A stretch of DNA of 64,000 nucleotides from Gordionus sp. m RMFG-2023 (taxonomy: Eukaryota > Nematomorpha > Gordioida > Chordodea > Parachordodidae), in the NCBI RefSeq assembly GCF_954871325.1, contig NC_088775.1, positions 16,779,561-16,843,560 of the forward strand, written 5' to 3'. Positions 35,301-42,276 of the stretch are shown one piece after another. The notes below the pieces were generated by a model. It was not told the DNA's origin. It saw only the letters and a list, made by a program, of their open reading frames with translations, and did no database searches. How positions within the stretch are numbered: position 1 is the first letter of the stretch; the number at the start of each line of letters is the position of its first letter. Made by a program: the position numbers and the translations under genes.

Positions 35301-37011
35301 CTCGCAGCAAGACAAGCCCATCATTCCAATATTAATATAGAGTCAGTTGAAGAATACTATAAAATAAACTATTTTACCTCTTGAATACTTTTATTATTAA
35401 AAGATTCTTAATTAATCTGCAAATACTATCGCAGAATCCTTCCAAATCTAATTCAAATCTTGATAGAAAAAAATAAAATAATTGTCAGATTTTTTGGAGG
35501 AAGTAAAAGTATCCCATGATGCATTACTAGCTATGCCAACTAGAGATCTGCAAAAGTAGGCCCGTCCCTACCCGGCCCGAACGGGCTTCAGGCCGGGTTC
35601 GGGTCTAATTTTTTAAAAATATATCGGGTTTGGGCCAAGTCGGGTTTTTTAAAAATAAATAATAAAAATATTTGATTTTATTTATAGAAACTAGACGTCA
35701 TATAACATATGTCTATTATTTTGAGTAATTATAAAAATTATTATCTCTATTTAAATAAATTTGGTCCGGGCCGGGCAGGTAAATTTTTTTAAAAAAAATT
35801 TCGGGTTCGGGCCGGGCTGGCATAACTTTTTAAAAAAAAATTTCGAGCCGGGCTTGAAAAATTAGGCCCGATACAGATTCCCTAATACTAACTATGGTAA
35901 AAAGGTTAAATATGGTTGATATTGTTCCAAAAAATTTTATAATTGCTTAGCATAATTTGAAACACATTTTAGATTATTTTCCTAATGCATAAAAATTATT
36001 ATATATCTTAGTAACTCTACCCTTTAGTATTTCTATCAATCAAATAACATTTTTTTCTTTAGCAAAAATAAAAACATACCTGAGTAGTGTTATTAAATGG
36101 CTTGATTTGAGCCGATTTTTAAATACGTTAACTCAATATTTTAGCCAGAAAATTGCCTAAGCATAGATGTCCCAACCTTTATGCTGGATATGAGCAAAAT
36201 CAATTTAGAAGAAAGCACGCTTTTTAGATAGCTATATTGAAATTAGTTTATTTTTTAAGTCAAATAAAATATTTGTGATACTTTTCTCAGGCAATTATTT
36301 CTTTACACAAATTTCATTTTCATTTTTTGTTCCTTTGATAAAAAAAAAATTTGTAAATCGTGAAATTATTTTGTATAATAAAAAATTATATTAAATATTT
36401 ATAAATAACCATGTAACTATTTATAACTAGGTAATTCAAAATGTAACTTGTAAAGTAAAATAATTATTCGTCGAAAGTAACTTTTTACAACACCAATATC
36501 AACTAGAATAACGACGTTAATTTTACATCACTACTATTTAGTTTTAAAATAAATTATAAAGGTTATATATTTTGCTATCTAAAAAATTTCGTTTAAAAAA
36601 TTAAGTAAATAAAATATTTGGATTTTATAATTCAATATTTTTTTTAGATAAAGATAGAAATAGTTTAAAAAACAAAACATCAAATCCTAAATTAATGGTA
36701 AACTCAGTTGGCCTTATACCAAGAGCAAAAATCAAGAGTATCAAAATCACATTTGCCATCGTGACAAGTATAATTTCTCCAATTAAAAATGGGGGATATA
36801 ATATGCAGATTTATTATATATTTATATATTAGTATTTATCATATGTTGGAGCCCCTATTTTATATTTGACTTTCTCGACGTTTACAATATGATCAACGAC
36901 GACAATCCGCGAAAAAGGGCATTGACTATGTTTATTCAAAGTTTGAGTCCTTTGAATAGCGCGGCTAACCCTTTGATTTATTTCGGATTCAACACCAAAT
37001 GGTGGAGGAAA
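14181..37011 (+). CDS. CCAP/neuropeptide-S-type G-protein-coupled receptor, six exons recovered (N-terminus missing)
   Basis: Class A neuropeptide GPCR in the plasma membrane, expected to couple a secreted peptide to G proteins. Six exons join without phase conflict: 14181-14316, 32744-32847, 32968-33061, 33535-34659, 36648-36767 and 36833-37011, with junction phases 1, 0, 1, 1, 1. They give TM1 with GN-equivalent A-N, RMNFFFLNLAV before TM2, WYAGNFMCKL (TM3 Cys), SLDRYLAV (DRY), YQCWISLP (ECL2 Cys), ICWSPYF (CWxP) and NPLIYF (NPxxY). The RMNFF...LA and W..WYAGN..CK..R.LQ patterns fit insect CCAP receptors and vertebrate NPSR1 best; vasopressin-like receptors are the alternative. Unusual points: an 18.4-kb intron in TM2, an ECL2 of about 80 residues and an intracellular loop 3 of about 270. 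The N-terminal exon(s) and C-tail were not identified. Confidence 0.85.
14317..22464 (+). other. First part of the 18.4-kb receptor intron; no other gene recognised
   Basis: AT-rich intron. At about 15755-15860 there is a fragment matching the interior of the TAGTGTTGTTAA MITEs (GGGTCAATTTTTAAAAACG, TTAGTCAAAATAA). From about 19860 to 20220 the + strand is strikingly pyrimidine-rich. Segments at 20395-20540 and 20880-20975 carry repeated GAACCTGAACCG-type sequence, as at 37206-37704, typical of non-autonomous hAT ends. Open frames at 18138-18347 and 18784-19062 on the minus strand have no recognisable motif. Confidence 0.5.
21302..21643 (-). pseudogene. hAT transposase fragment (ZMYM1-like type)
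   Basis: A minus-strand open frame of 113 codons contains SRQHEQTHFSN followed by VSSEKYYTITVFNSLFKSIL and TKIIEQLLIH. This fits the segment of ZMYM1/THAP-type hAT transposases in which R.QTHR.N is followed by .S.E.YYR..VF...D..I.QL..RF. The same segment recurs at about 23150-23330 (QAHRQNISIRSVEKYYK). No catalytic region accompanies it, so it is a remnant inside the receptor intron. Confidence 0.5.
22745..23516 (+). pseudogene. hAT transposase remnant, frameshifted
   Basis: Three reading frames give consecutive pieces of a ZMYM1-like hAT transposase. About 22758-22935 encodes CPTRWSLRHQAVTAF and a following SSEARKLLDSI, the typical TRW..R..A segment. About 23016-23330 encodes IKKMRIAESILLELKEIRA, then SARQAHRQNISIRSVEKYYK. 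About 23400-23516 encodes FKHILDFIPNVLK and LATLPIS, leading into the C-terminal dimerisation motif. The motif itself, ERTFSFLRRI, is completed only beyond the LTR insertion at 26464-26500. The N-terminal and catalytic parts are absent, so this is a dead copy. Confidence 0.75.
23535..23878 (-). repeat. LTR, 3' copy
   Basis: Direct repeat partner of 26123-26463; about 95% alike by eye, with small indels such as AGAAAATAAC versus AGAATAAC. Confidence 0.85.
23915..24005. repeat. 24-bp tandem repeat, about 4 copies
   Basis: TTTGAATTGTATCGAATCACC recurs at 23-24-bp spacing inside the LTR element, near the purine tract that precedes its 3' LTR. Confidence 0.8.
25219..25515. repeat. 75-bp tandem repeat, 4 copies
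   Basis: TTTAATATATCATATGTGTAA through ATGGTTAATTAC and AAAATAAACAAA repeats four times at exactly 75 bp, inside the LTR element. Because 75 is a multiple of three, the minus strand shows a 102-codon frame with a 25-residue repeat; I regard that frame as a by-product. Confidence 0.9.
26123..26463 (-). repeat. LTR, 5' copy
   Basis: Partner of 23535-23878. On the minus strand it is followed after TATAG by TGGTGCACGATG, a plausible tRNA primer-binding site because it begins TGG. Confidence 0.85.
26530..26745. mobile_element. GC-rich MITE fragment
   Basis: Runs of GGCCCGGCC and GGGCCCAGCCCGG separated by poly-T or poly-A/T, ending GGGCCTGCAGTTCTCTG, resemble the element at 35541-35884. CCTAAGATACAA lies on both sides. 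The exact ends are unclear. Confidence 0.45.
27258..29811. other. Receptor intron, no gene recognised
   Basis: AT-rich intron sequence. A run of about 25 nt almost entirely G lies at 27374-27398. GGGCGGGTGG-like tracts at 28036-28050 and 28245-28262 may be ends of a small element. Small open frames here show no motif. Confidence 0.45.
29011..29203. repeat. 97-bp tandem duplication
   Basis: ATTCCTATAATACTCAAATA... through CGAACATATATTA occurs twice with a 97-bp offset and about one difference, so it is recent. Confidence 0.9.
29812..30262 (+). mobile_element. Internally deleted hAT element, family of 56871-58667
   Basis: The right end in reverse complement reads CAGGGCCGTATTCAGGAAT, matching the terminus of 56871-58667. 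The left part (GCCACGGCCCCCC..., CCCCAAATTAAAAA) matches that element's left subterminal region but lacks the first bases. AACCTGAGCATAATTATTC followed by TTTTTGTGGAGAAATCCAAG corresponds to transposase codons there (ENLNIIIRYIF..EEVQE). This is a deletion derivative in the receptor intron. Confidence 0.65.
31121..31375 (+). CDS. Unrecognised 84-codon open frame of raised GC
   Basis: I do not recognise the product. The stretch 31130-31340 is clearly richer in G+C than the surrounding intron and has varied amino acids (RPVREHGPWIG, IFNGPKWAEAFYVIHEKNFP, CISPECTLPRMP), unlike the Lys/Ile/Phe composition of chance frames here. Its last codons (from about 31350) run into the 14-nt minisatellite. 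It lies in the intron of the + strand receptor. It could be an exon fragment, a gene piece carried by a transposon, or chance. A terminal GTAAAT at 31372 could serve as a donor. Confidence 0.3.
   Translation: MLIRDLLTSVRPVREHGPWIGSDKNFKENDNLYEIFNGPKWAEAFYVIHEKNFPIELNHECISPECTLPRMPIAAKRYSANELS
31344..31456 (+). repeat. 14-nt periodic minisatellite, left part
   Basis: Units of mostly 14 nt follow GCGAATGCATTATC loosely: GCGAATGAATTATC, GTAAATATTATATC, AAAAATGCATTACC, GCAAGAGCATTGTA. The array resumes at 32350 beyond an inserted element and is related to 61664-61985. Confidence 0.7.
31457..32349. mobile_element. ~890-bp TIR element (TAGGGGAGA ends)
   Basis: The left end TAGGGGAGACTAGGGTTAG pairs with the right end, reverse complement TAGGGGAGATTGGGGTTAG. 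If the duplicated target is TA, the ends are GGGGAGA. It lies within, and separates, two parts of the same 14-nt minisatellite. No transposase frame is visible; the superfamily is undetermined. Confidence 0.7.
32350..32520 (+). repeat. 14-nt periodic minisatellite, right part
   Basis: Units such as GCAAATGTATCACA, CGAAATCCATTATC, ACAAATGCATAGTC, GTGAATGGATTATC and GCGAATGAACGCAA follow at mostly 14-nt spacing with occasional 15-, 16- or 18-nt units. Confidence 0.7.
32744..32847 (+). CDS. Receptor exon: TM2 to TM3
   Basis: After acceptor TTTTAG (32743) the first two bases complete an Asp codon with the preceding exon, giving the conserved TM2 Asp. It continues IMVGLFNVLVDILWKF, then VYWYAGNFMCKLIRYLQ, including the TM3 cysteine that bonds to ECL2. 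It ends CAA|GTATTT in phase 0. Confidence 0.85.
32968..33061 (+). CDS. Receptor exon: TM3 and DRY motif
   Basis: Acceptor CTAG (32967). It encodes TVVIYASTYVLVAMSLDRY followed by LAVCRPLHYLKK, holding the DRY motif at the cytoplasmic end of TM3. Donor G|GTATAT, phase 1. The following 473-bp intron holds a 50-bp tandem duplication (33261-33360). Confidence 0.88.
33261..33360. repeat. Exact 50-bp tandem duplication in receptor intron
   Basis: TATTTCTTTAAGAAAGAAAG... occurs twice at a 50-bp offset without visible differences; it contains the inverted repeat CTTTAAGAAAG. Confidence 0.9.
33535..34659 (+). CDS. Receptor exon: TM4, ECL2, TM5 and giant ICL3
   Basis: Acceptor TTTCAAG (33534). TM4 is MMIIIVWSCSLIFSIPSLVF. 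An ECL2 of about 80 residues has several N-x-S/T sites and ends YQCWISLP; TM5 is ALVYIIPAFIMIIFYGIIVL. About 240 basic, Asn/Ser-rich residues of intracellular loop 3 follow. The frame stays open to a stop at 34757, but no GT donor of the right phase lies near the end. The best late site is CCAAG|GCAATT at 34659/34660, a GC-AG intron with exactly the phase the next exon needs. An upstream GT donor, CGAAG|GTAATT at 34218/34219, is also in phase and would remove 147 loop residues. Confidence 0.82.
35153..35400 (+). pseudogene. hAT transposase remnant
   Basis: Colinear with 23005-23240: the segment for IAESIILELKEIRSNIGEEF, then a frameshifted QLAARQAHHSNINIESVEEY. Frameshifts and stops prevent any product. 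Confidence 0.65.
35541..35884. mobile_element. GC-rich hAT-type MITE
   Basis: The left end TAGAGATCTGCAAAAGTAGG pairs with the right end, reverse complement TAGGGAATCTGTATCGGG. The flanks ATGCCAAC (35533-35540) and ATACTAAC (35885-35892) match at 6 of 8. The inside alternates GGGCCGGGC tracts with A/T runs. Related GC-rich elements lie at 3032 and 26530. Confidence 0.75.
36085..36495 (+). mobile_element. MITE-like element, TAGTGTTRTTAAA family
   Basis: It begins TAGTGTTATTAAATGG and shares GATTTGAGCCGATTTTTAAA and AACTCAATATTTTAGCCAG with 9937 and 60296. A possible right end, TTTTTACAACACCA, lies at 36482-36495; no target duplication is evident, so the right boundary is tentative. Confidence 0.5.
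36648..36767 (+). CDS. Receptor exon: end of ICL3 and first half of TM6
   Basis: Acceptor TTTTTTTTAG (36647). In phase it reads through KDRNSLKNKTSNP to VGLIPRAKIKSIKITFAIVT, the family's basic loop end and TM6 start. Donor ACAA|GTATAA at 36768, phase 1. Confidence 0.85.
36833..37011 (+). CDS. Receptor exon: TM6 CWxP, ECL3, TM7 NPxxY
   Basis: After a 65-bp intron (acceptor ATATTAG, 36832) it encodes IFIICWSPYFIFDFLDVY, an acidic ECL3, then FIQSLSPLNSAANPLIYFGF and NTKWWRK. A possible donor AAA|GTGAAG follows at 37012; without splicing the frame runs 31 more codons of unconserved sequence to a stop at 37104. The C-tail end is therefore uncertain. Confidence 0.85.
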
Positions 37012-39729
37012 GTGAAGTTTATATTTTACATAAATATCATTAATTATATAGAACGAGAGAGAGTAGGATCACTATGTCTTCATATAACTTTAAGGAGTGC
37101 CTAGCAGAATAAAAAGTCCAAACATTTACAAGACTGGGAGGGGGGGGGGTTTACCATATGTAGTATGCATTAAAATTTAAAAAGATATATATATACATTA
37201 TATTACAGGGATTTTGAATTAAACCGTTAATCTGATATTAGCCATTTTTATTTATCGAAGAACCGTTAAAAAATTTGACACTCGAACCTGAATCGAACCT
37301 CAAATGCCTGTAAACCGGTTTGAACCTTTTGGTATCTTAACTCTTTTAAAGATAATTAATAATCAATTTTAACTGATGATTATTAATTAATTTTAAATAT
37401 ATTTCTATATTGTTATTTGACGGTGCCGATACCCAAGTTTGCATATATATATATGTGTTTTTTTAGTCCTAAAAGCATTCTTCCTCCTTATAGATATAAT
37501 ATGATAGAGGATAATCTTGAACAATTTTATTTTTTAGAAAATAGAGATAAAATTTTAAAAAAATATTATTTTCTTTTAATTCTAATACCCTCATATGAAA
37601 GTTTGAAAACTGGTTTTTAAAGGTTCAAACTGATTTGATATTATTATTTTTGAGAACCGAACCTGAAGCATATACCATTTTGGTTTGTTACCCTTAGATC
37701 CCTGGCACAATATATGGAAATGTTAAATTGAATTTTATTTTTCATAAATAATTATCATCAGAAAAGCTTGGAGTAGCCGAGGAAGCACCAAAAAAGAATG
37801 CATCCCAAAAGTGTATGTTAAAAATAGTGAAAGCTCTTTGGCTCACCGCTCTAATGTTTTATCATAAGCTATTATATAAATAGATTATTATACCTGACAT
37901 ACAAATTATATGTAATATATTGCATAAATTATTTGTTGGTAATGATTTAATTGTGTAAATTATATTAAGATTTCGCAAATAAAAGAATATAAATGGTTTG
38001 GAATTGGAATTATCTGATTATTATGATATACAAACGAAATTTAATATAAGGTTTGTAATCCCTATACATGGAGTGTATCAGTTACTGCGAAATACTTGTA
38101 TCAAAGATACAAGATAATTTAATGGGTTGTTTATATCTGTATCGTAAATATAATGCTTCAAATGTATCAGTATATTTTTAAATTTGGCTTTAAAAAAATT
38201 ATACATTCCATTCACTTTATTCAAATAAACTTCTAGTGAGTTCTATCAATTTCTTCATAAATTTTTTCCTCCAAAACTTATTTTTTTACAAATAATAAAA
38301 TTAAATCTCTTCAACCATAAATTTGATGGATTTTAAATGATTTTAAGTCTGGAAATTTGATAATTGAGGAAGTTCGAAGAGCATAAAGAATTTGGAATGT
38401 AGTAAAAGATTTTGATAAGAAAAAAAAGCTTGATCAAGAAGGAAATGCTTGGAGATTTTTAAAATAAAATAAGCTAGACCATGCATTATTTGAACGAAAA
38501 ATGAAGACGAGGTAATTATTTAATGAATATTTTATCATTATTTATTGCATCCGATTCGAAATTTTGAATCATTGTGTTCGAATCAAATCGCATTATGACT
38601 ATATTTTTTCAAAAATTTATGATATAGTAAAAAGAAATCTCTAAATTCTTTTTTAAAAAATAAATATTAAAAATTTTACTATGTAATAAATTTATATAGA
38701 TTATTTTTATTATTGTTAATTAATTTATAGGATACAACCTTAAGAATTTGTTCATGATAGAAAATCAAGCGAGTTTAAAATTAAATAATTTATTAAATTT
38801 AAAATTCATAAATATTAATAAACATTTGATCGGAAGGCACTCCAAATCCATATATCAAAATATGGAAAAGGAATCGTCGAGGAGACAATACAATATTGCA
38901 TATCAGCCCATCAAATATTTTCAATTAAAAAAAAATCCCTTCATACAATTGATATTATGGAAATACATAATTATAAATTTGAATGTTATTTTGAATCACT
39001 TTATCTACAGGCTATATGAATAGTGTAAGTGACCAGTTCAGGGCCTGAGATTTGACCCATAAAACACTATTATTTATTTGAGTTCTAAATTGAATCTAAA
39101 TGCAATGCTGGTCTAACCTGGTCTGTTGACCTTAAATACTATATCGTATTCATAATTGATTGTGGTTTAACATATAAATTATCCAAAATATTTTAATAAA
39201 TAAAAAATCATTATTTTAAGTTACTATTTTGTTGCATTTCAAATATAGGAATATATAAAATGTAAAACATGATTAGAATACGTTATAAATATAATTGCGA
39301 TTGCCAAAATAAAAATTTAAATAAACATTTATTTCAATTGTTGATTGGATGCGGAGTCCAAAAAATTTTTATAATCAAAATATTCCTTGGGAAGCTTAAT
39401 ATCATCTTTGATTTCTTTCGAATGTCTTAAAAAAATGTGTATAGCAAAAATAAAATATTACAATACAAAGGAAAACCTATATTATATTTTTATAATACCT
39501 TGTTCCATGATGAGGATGTCCAACTTCCATTGGTTTTTCATGATGAACTGGGATAGGTACGGCTTTAATAATTTCTTAAAAATCATTGTTGATAATATAT
39601 GTAAATATAAAATAATTTTCATTCTCACATTAAAGCTGATGATTAATAAAGCGGTTATCTAATTAATTTAAATATACCAAACAGCTTTTGAAATTTATTT
39701 TCGATTTCTGATCACCATTAGTTAGGCAG
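37012..39729. other. Downstream of receptor; no gene recognised
   Basis: AT-rich sequence with a G run at 37139-37149. At about 38060-38180 there are TATCAAAGATACAAG and TGTATCGTAAATA repeats typical of small elements. Open frames at 38748-39023 and 39387-39662 have no recognisable motif. No receptor C-tail exon was identified. Confidence 0.45.
37206..37704. mobile_element. Putative hAT-type MITE with CAGGGAT ends
   Basis: The left end CAGGGATTTTGAATTAAACC and right end, reverse complement CAGGGATCTAAGGGTAACAA, are imperfectly inverted. Inner GAACCTGAATCGAACC and GAACCGAACCTGAAG are a common pattern in animal hAT MITEs. No clear target duplication. Confidence 0.5.
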
Positions 39730-40331
39730 TTAGCTTAGCAGCCATTTTTTTGGCTAAGAGTAAGCCTTAGCCGATTATTTCTAGCTAAGCCTGAGCTAAA
39801 AAAATTTCTTTGGCTAATTTGTTTTTTGGGGGTAAGCATGAGCCTATTTTTTGGTAAGCCTTTTCCGAATTCATTATCATTTATTTATTTTAAAATGAAA
39901 ATAGGTTTATAAAAAATTTGTTTTTTAAAAATATGTTTTCTGTAAATTTAATGATTACTAATGTTCAGAAGAGTGATATCATTGTCATTTTTAACCTTTT
40001 ATGAAAATAGGTAAAAATGAATATATTGTTACATATGATTAAGAGTAATTTTAATATAAAGTAATTCAGACGCGAACAATTGTCATACTAAAACTTTTTT
40101 AATTGTTTTTTTTTTGAAATTTGGTGAAAATAAATTAAAATCTTATTTCCTATAATTTTAATAATAATATAATTCTGTAGCATAATAATTTATCATTTTG
40201 CAATTTTTTAAATTTTCTTCTTATGAAAATAAGAGGTAGTTTTTAAAAAATGAATCATGAAGGGTATGGCATTAGATTAATCAAAAAAAAATGTCAAATT
40301 ATCATAAACAACATTTTTAAAAACTATAAGT

Positions 40332-40874
40332 TGTAATTGTTAAACCAAATTACAAAGCCGAAGGATATTCAAATCTACTCAAGAAAAAAGAATTAAATTT
40401 CGAATGCAAATGATTTAAAGAAAGAGGAATAAAAAAGAATGATTATTCAAATTAAAGAAAGTTCAAGATTTTTTTCAGTTTGTTTGTAAAACATTATGTA
40501 AATGAATTATAGAAAAGTATATATATATTCGAGGATATTTGTATAAAAATAGATCATGATTTTACGAACTTAATTATAATTTTTAATTTTAATTTTTTAT
40601 TATTTTAATATTTTTTTAATTAATTTAGTTTGATTATATTTTTATCATATTATTTAATAAAGATTTAGTATCATTTTAGTTCTAACGTTTATTATTGGAC
40701 GAATATTATAGAAAAGTATATATAATCGAGGATATTAGTCTGATTTAGTATCATTTTAGTTCTAACGAGGATATTAGTCTGATTTAGTATCATTTTTTTC
40801 TAACCTTTCTTATTTGACAACGATTAATCACCCAATCCTTCTAAATTCTTATTCTAAATATTCAAAATGTTACA
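40332..40874 (+). repeat. 5' LTR
   Basis: The first 260 bp are nearly identical to the 3' LTR. It then carries repeated TTTAGTATCATTTT / GAGGATATTAGTCTG blocks absent from the other copy. Confidence 0.85.
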
Positions 40875-41735
40875 ATGATGTTGGAGAGTGGAGGCGACAG
40901 GGCAATTTCAACAATTCAGTCTAATTAACTCTCCCACTAGCCTCAGCAATATAAATATCAATACCATATTGGTACAGAGGTGCCTTACAGCGATTGATCC
41001 AGGCTTTAGAAGATCAAAAGTCAGTCTAATTAACTCTGAAAAGAGATTCTAAATAAAGGGGGAAGGGGATGTATGAGATGACTATCGACACTAAGACAAA
41101 GAATGAGAGCAATAAAACAATGGTATCAATATTAATGGTCGTATTTCGGAGAATTAGTCGTTTAGCTAAAAAGAATGCGTCACAAGAGATCGTTATACGT
41201 ACAATTGATCGATGTAGCTAAAAGAAATTCGTTATAAATTTTTATTAAAGATATATGGTTGACTGTTATTTAATATTTAGCAAAATATCAGGTTGTTGAT
41301 TAACCAAAAAATCTTCATAAAGAGAAACGGCTTTTCGTCATTAGAAAATTTATGCCGCAATCGAGCTCAATTAGAGATCGGATTTTTATTTTGGATCAAA
41401 AGATACAAGAAATCATTATCGTATAAGAGATCTTAAGGCAAGATATATTGACAAGAAGACCAGGATGCTATCGTTAATCGTTGACAAATTATAGCCAATT
41501 GCTTATCAAAAATTTAAAGATAAAAAATCGAACAAGAAGTCGTGGAAACCATCGTTACTCGCAGACAAATTATCGTCAGTGGTTTACCGTCATTAGTTAC
41601 TAGAAACCGTTAGAAACAAGCAAAGACTAGGATAATGTGGGAGTAAAACGAGATATAATTAAAGGAGCTAGAAGAATGTATCGGGAACCATGTCTTACTC
41701 GCAGAATGGTGGGACTAATCTAAGTGGAAGGGTGT

Positions 41736-42095
41736 TGTAATTGTTAAACCAAATTACAAAGCCGAAGGATATTCAAATCTACTCAAGAAAAAAGAATTAA
41801 ATTTCGAATGCAAATGATTTAAAGAAAGAGGAATAAAAAAGAATGATTATTCAAATTAAAGAGAGTTCATGAATTATAGAAAAGTATATATATATTCGAG
41901 GATATTTGTATAAAAATAGATCATGATTTTACGAACTTAATTATAATTTTTAATTTTAATTTTTGATTATTTTAATTTTAATTTAGTTTGGTTATATTTT
42001 TAACTTATTATTTAATAAAGATTTAGTTTAACCACTTTCTTTATTTGACAACGGTTATAATCTCTCAATCCTTTCAAAACTTTCTATATGTTACA
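41736..42095 (+). repeat. 3' LTR
   Basis: Partner of 40332-40874; ends CTATATGTTACA directly before the AAGT duplication. Confidence 0.85.
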
Positions 42096-42276
42096 AAGTC
42101 AAACTATAATAATTCAGCTAAGTCTTAGCTAAAATATTCAGCTTGCCTAATTTTTTTAGGTCTGGCCTATCCTTAATTTTTAAAAAAATCCTCAGCCTTA
42201 GCCAAAAATCGGCTATTATTCAACAATGCCACAGCATTGCCATCAATTTAAACCCCATAATTTATGATTCTTAATA

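Larger units (their letters stand above)
34853..36084 (+). mobile_element. hAT remnant, second copy of the 22473-27249 family
   Basis: It starts CAGGCGCGTATGCAGCG followed by poly-C, then sequence colinear with 22600-23520. Transposase remnants lie at 35150-35400 and 35890-36084 (end of the dimerisation region: IKTYLS). The MITE 35541-35884 interrupts it and another MITE-like segment starts at 36085. No right terminus was found. It sits in the intron between receptor exons 4 and 5. Confidence 0.7.
40332..42095 (+). mobile_element. Non-autonomous LTR element (TRIM/LARD-like) with 4-bp TSD
   Basis: Direct repeats 40332-40874 and 41736-42095 start TGTAATTG and end TGTTACA. AAGT flanks the element exactly (40328-40331 and 42096-42099). 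Purine-rich AAGTGGAAGGGTGT precedes the 3' LTR, and TGGAGAGTGGAGGCGAC soon after the 5' LTR could be the primer-binding site. The 861-bp interior has no long reading frame. The 5' LTR is longer (543 versus 360 bp) because of internal duplications around TTAGTATCATTTTAGTTCTA. Confidence 0.85.
39730..42225. mobile_element. GGCTAAG-rich TIR element, interrupted by an LTR element
   Basis: Clusters of TTAGC/GGCTAAG at 39730-39860 are mirrored at 42115-42215: left TAGCAGCCATTTTTTTGGC, right in reverse complement TAGCCGATTTTTGGCTAAGG. The LTR element 40332-42095 lies between. Exact ends are uncertain and no coding sequence is visible. Confidence 0.5.

Noticed and set aside
38340-38520. Possible pogo/Tigger-like DNA-binding segment (LDHALFE)
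   Set aside because: Only one short match broken by stops; not enough to distinguish from chance.
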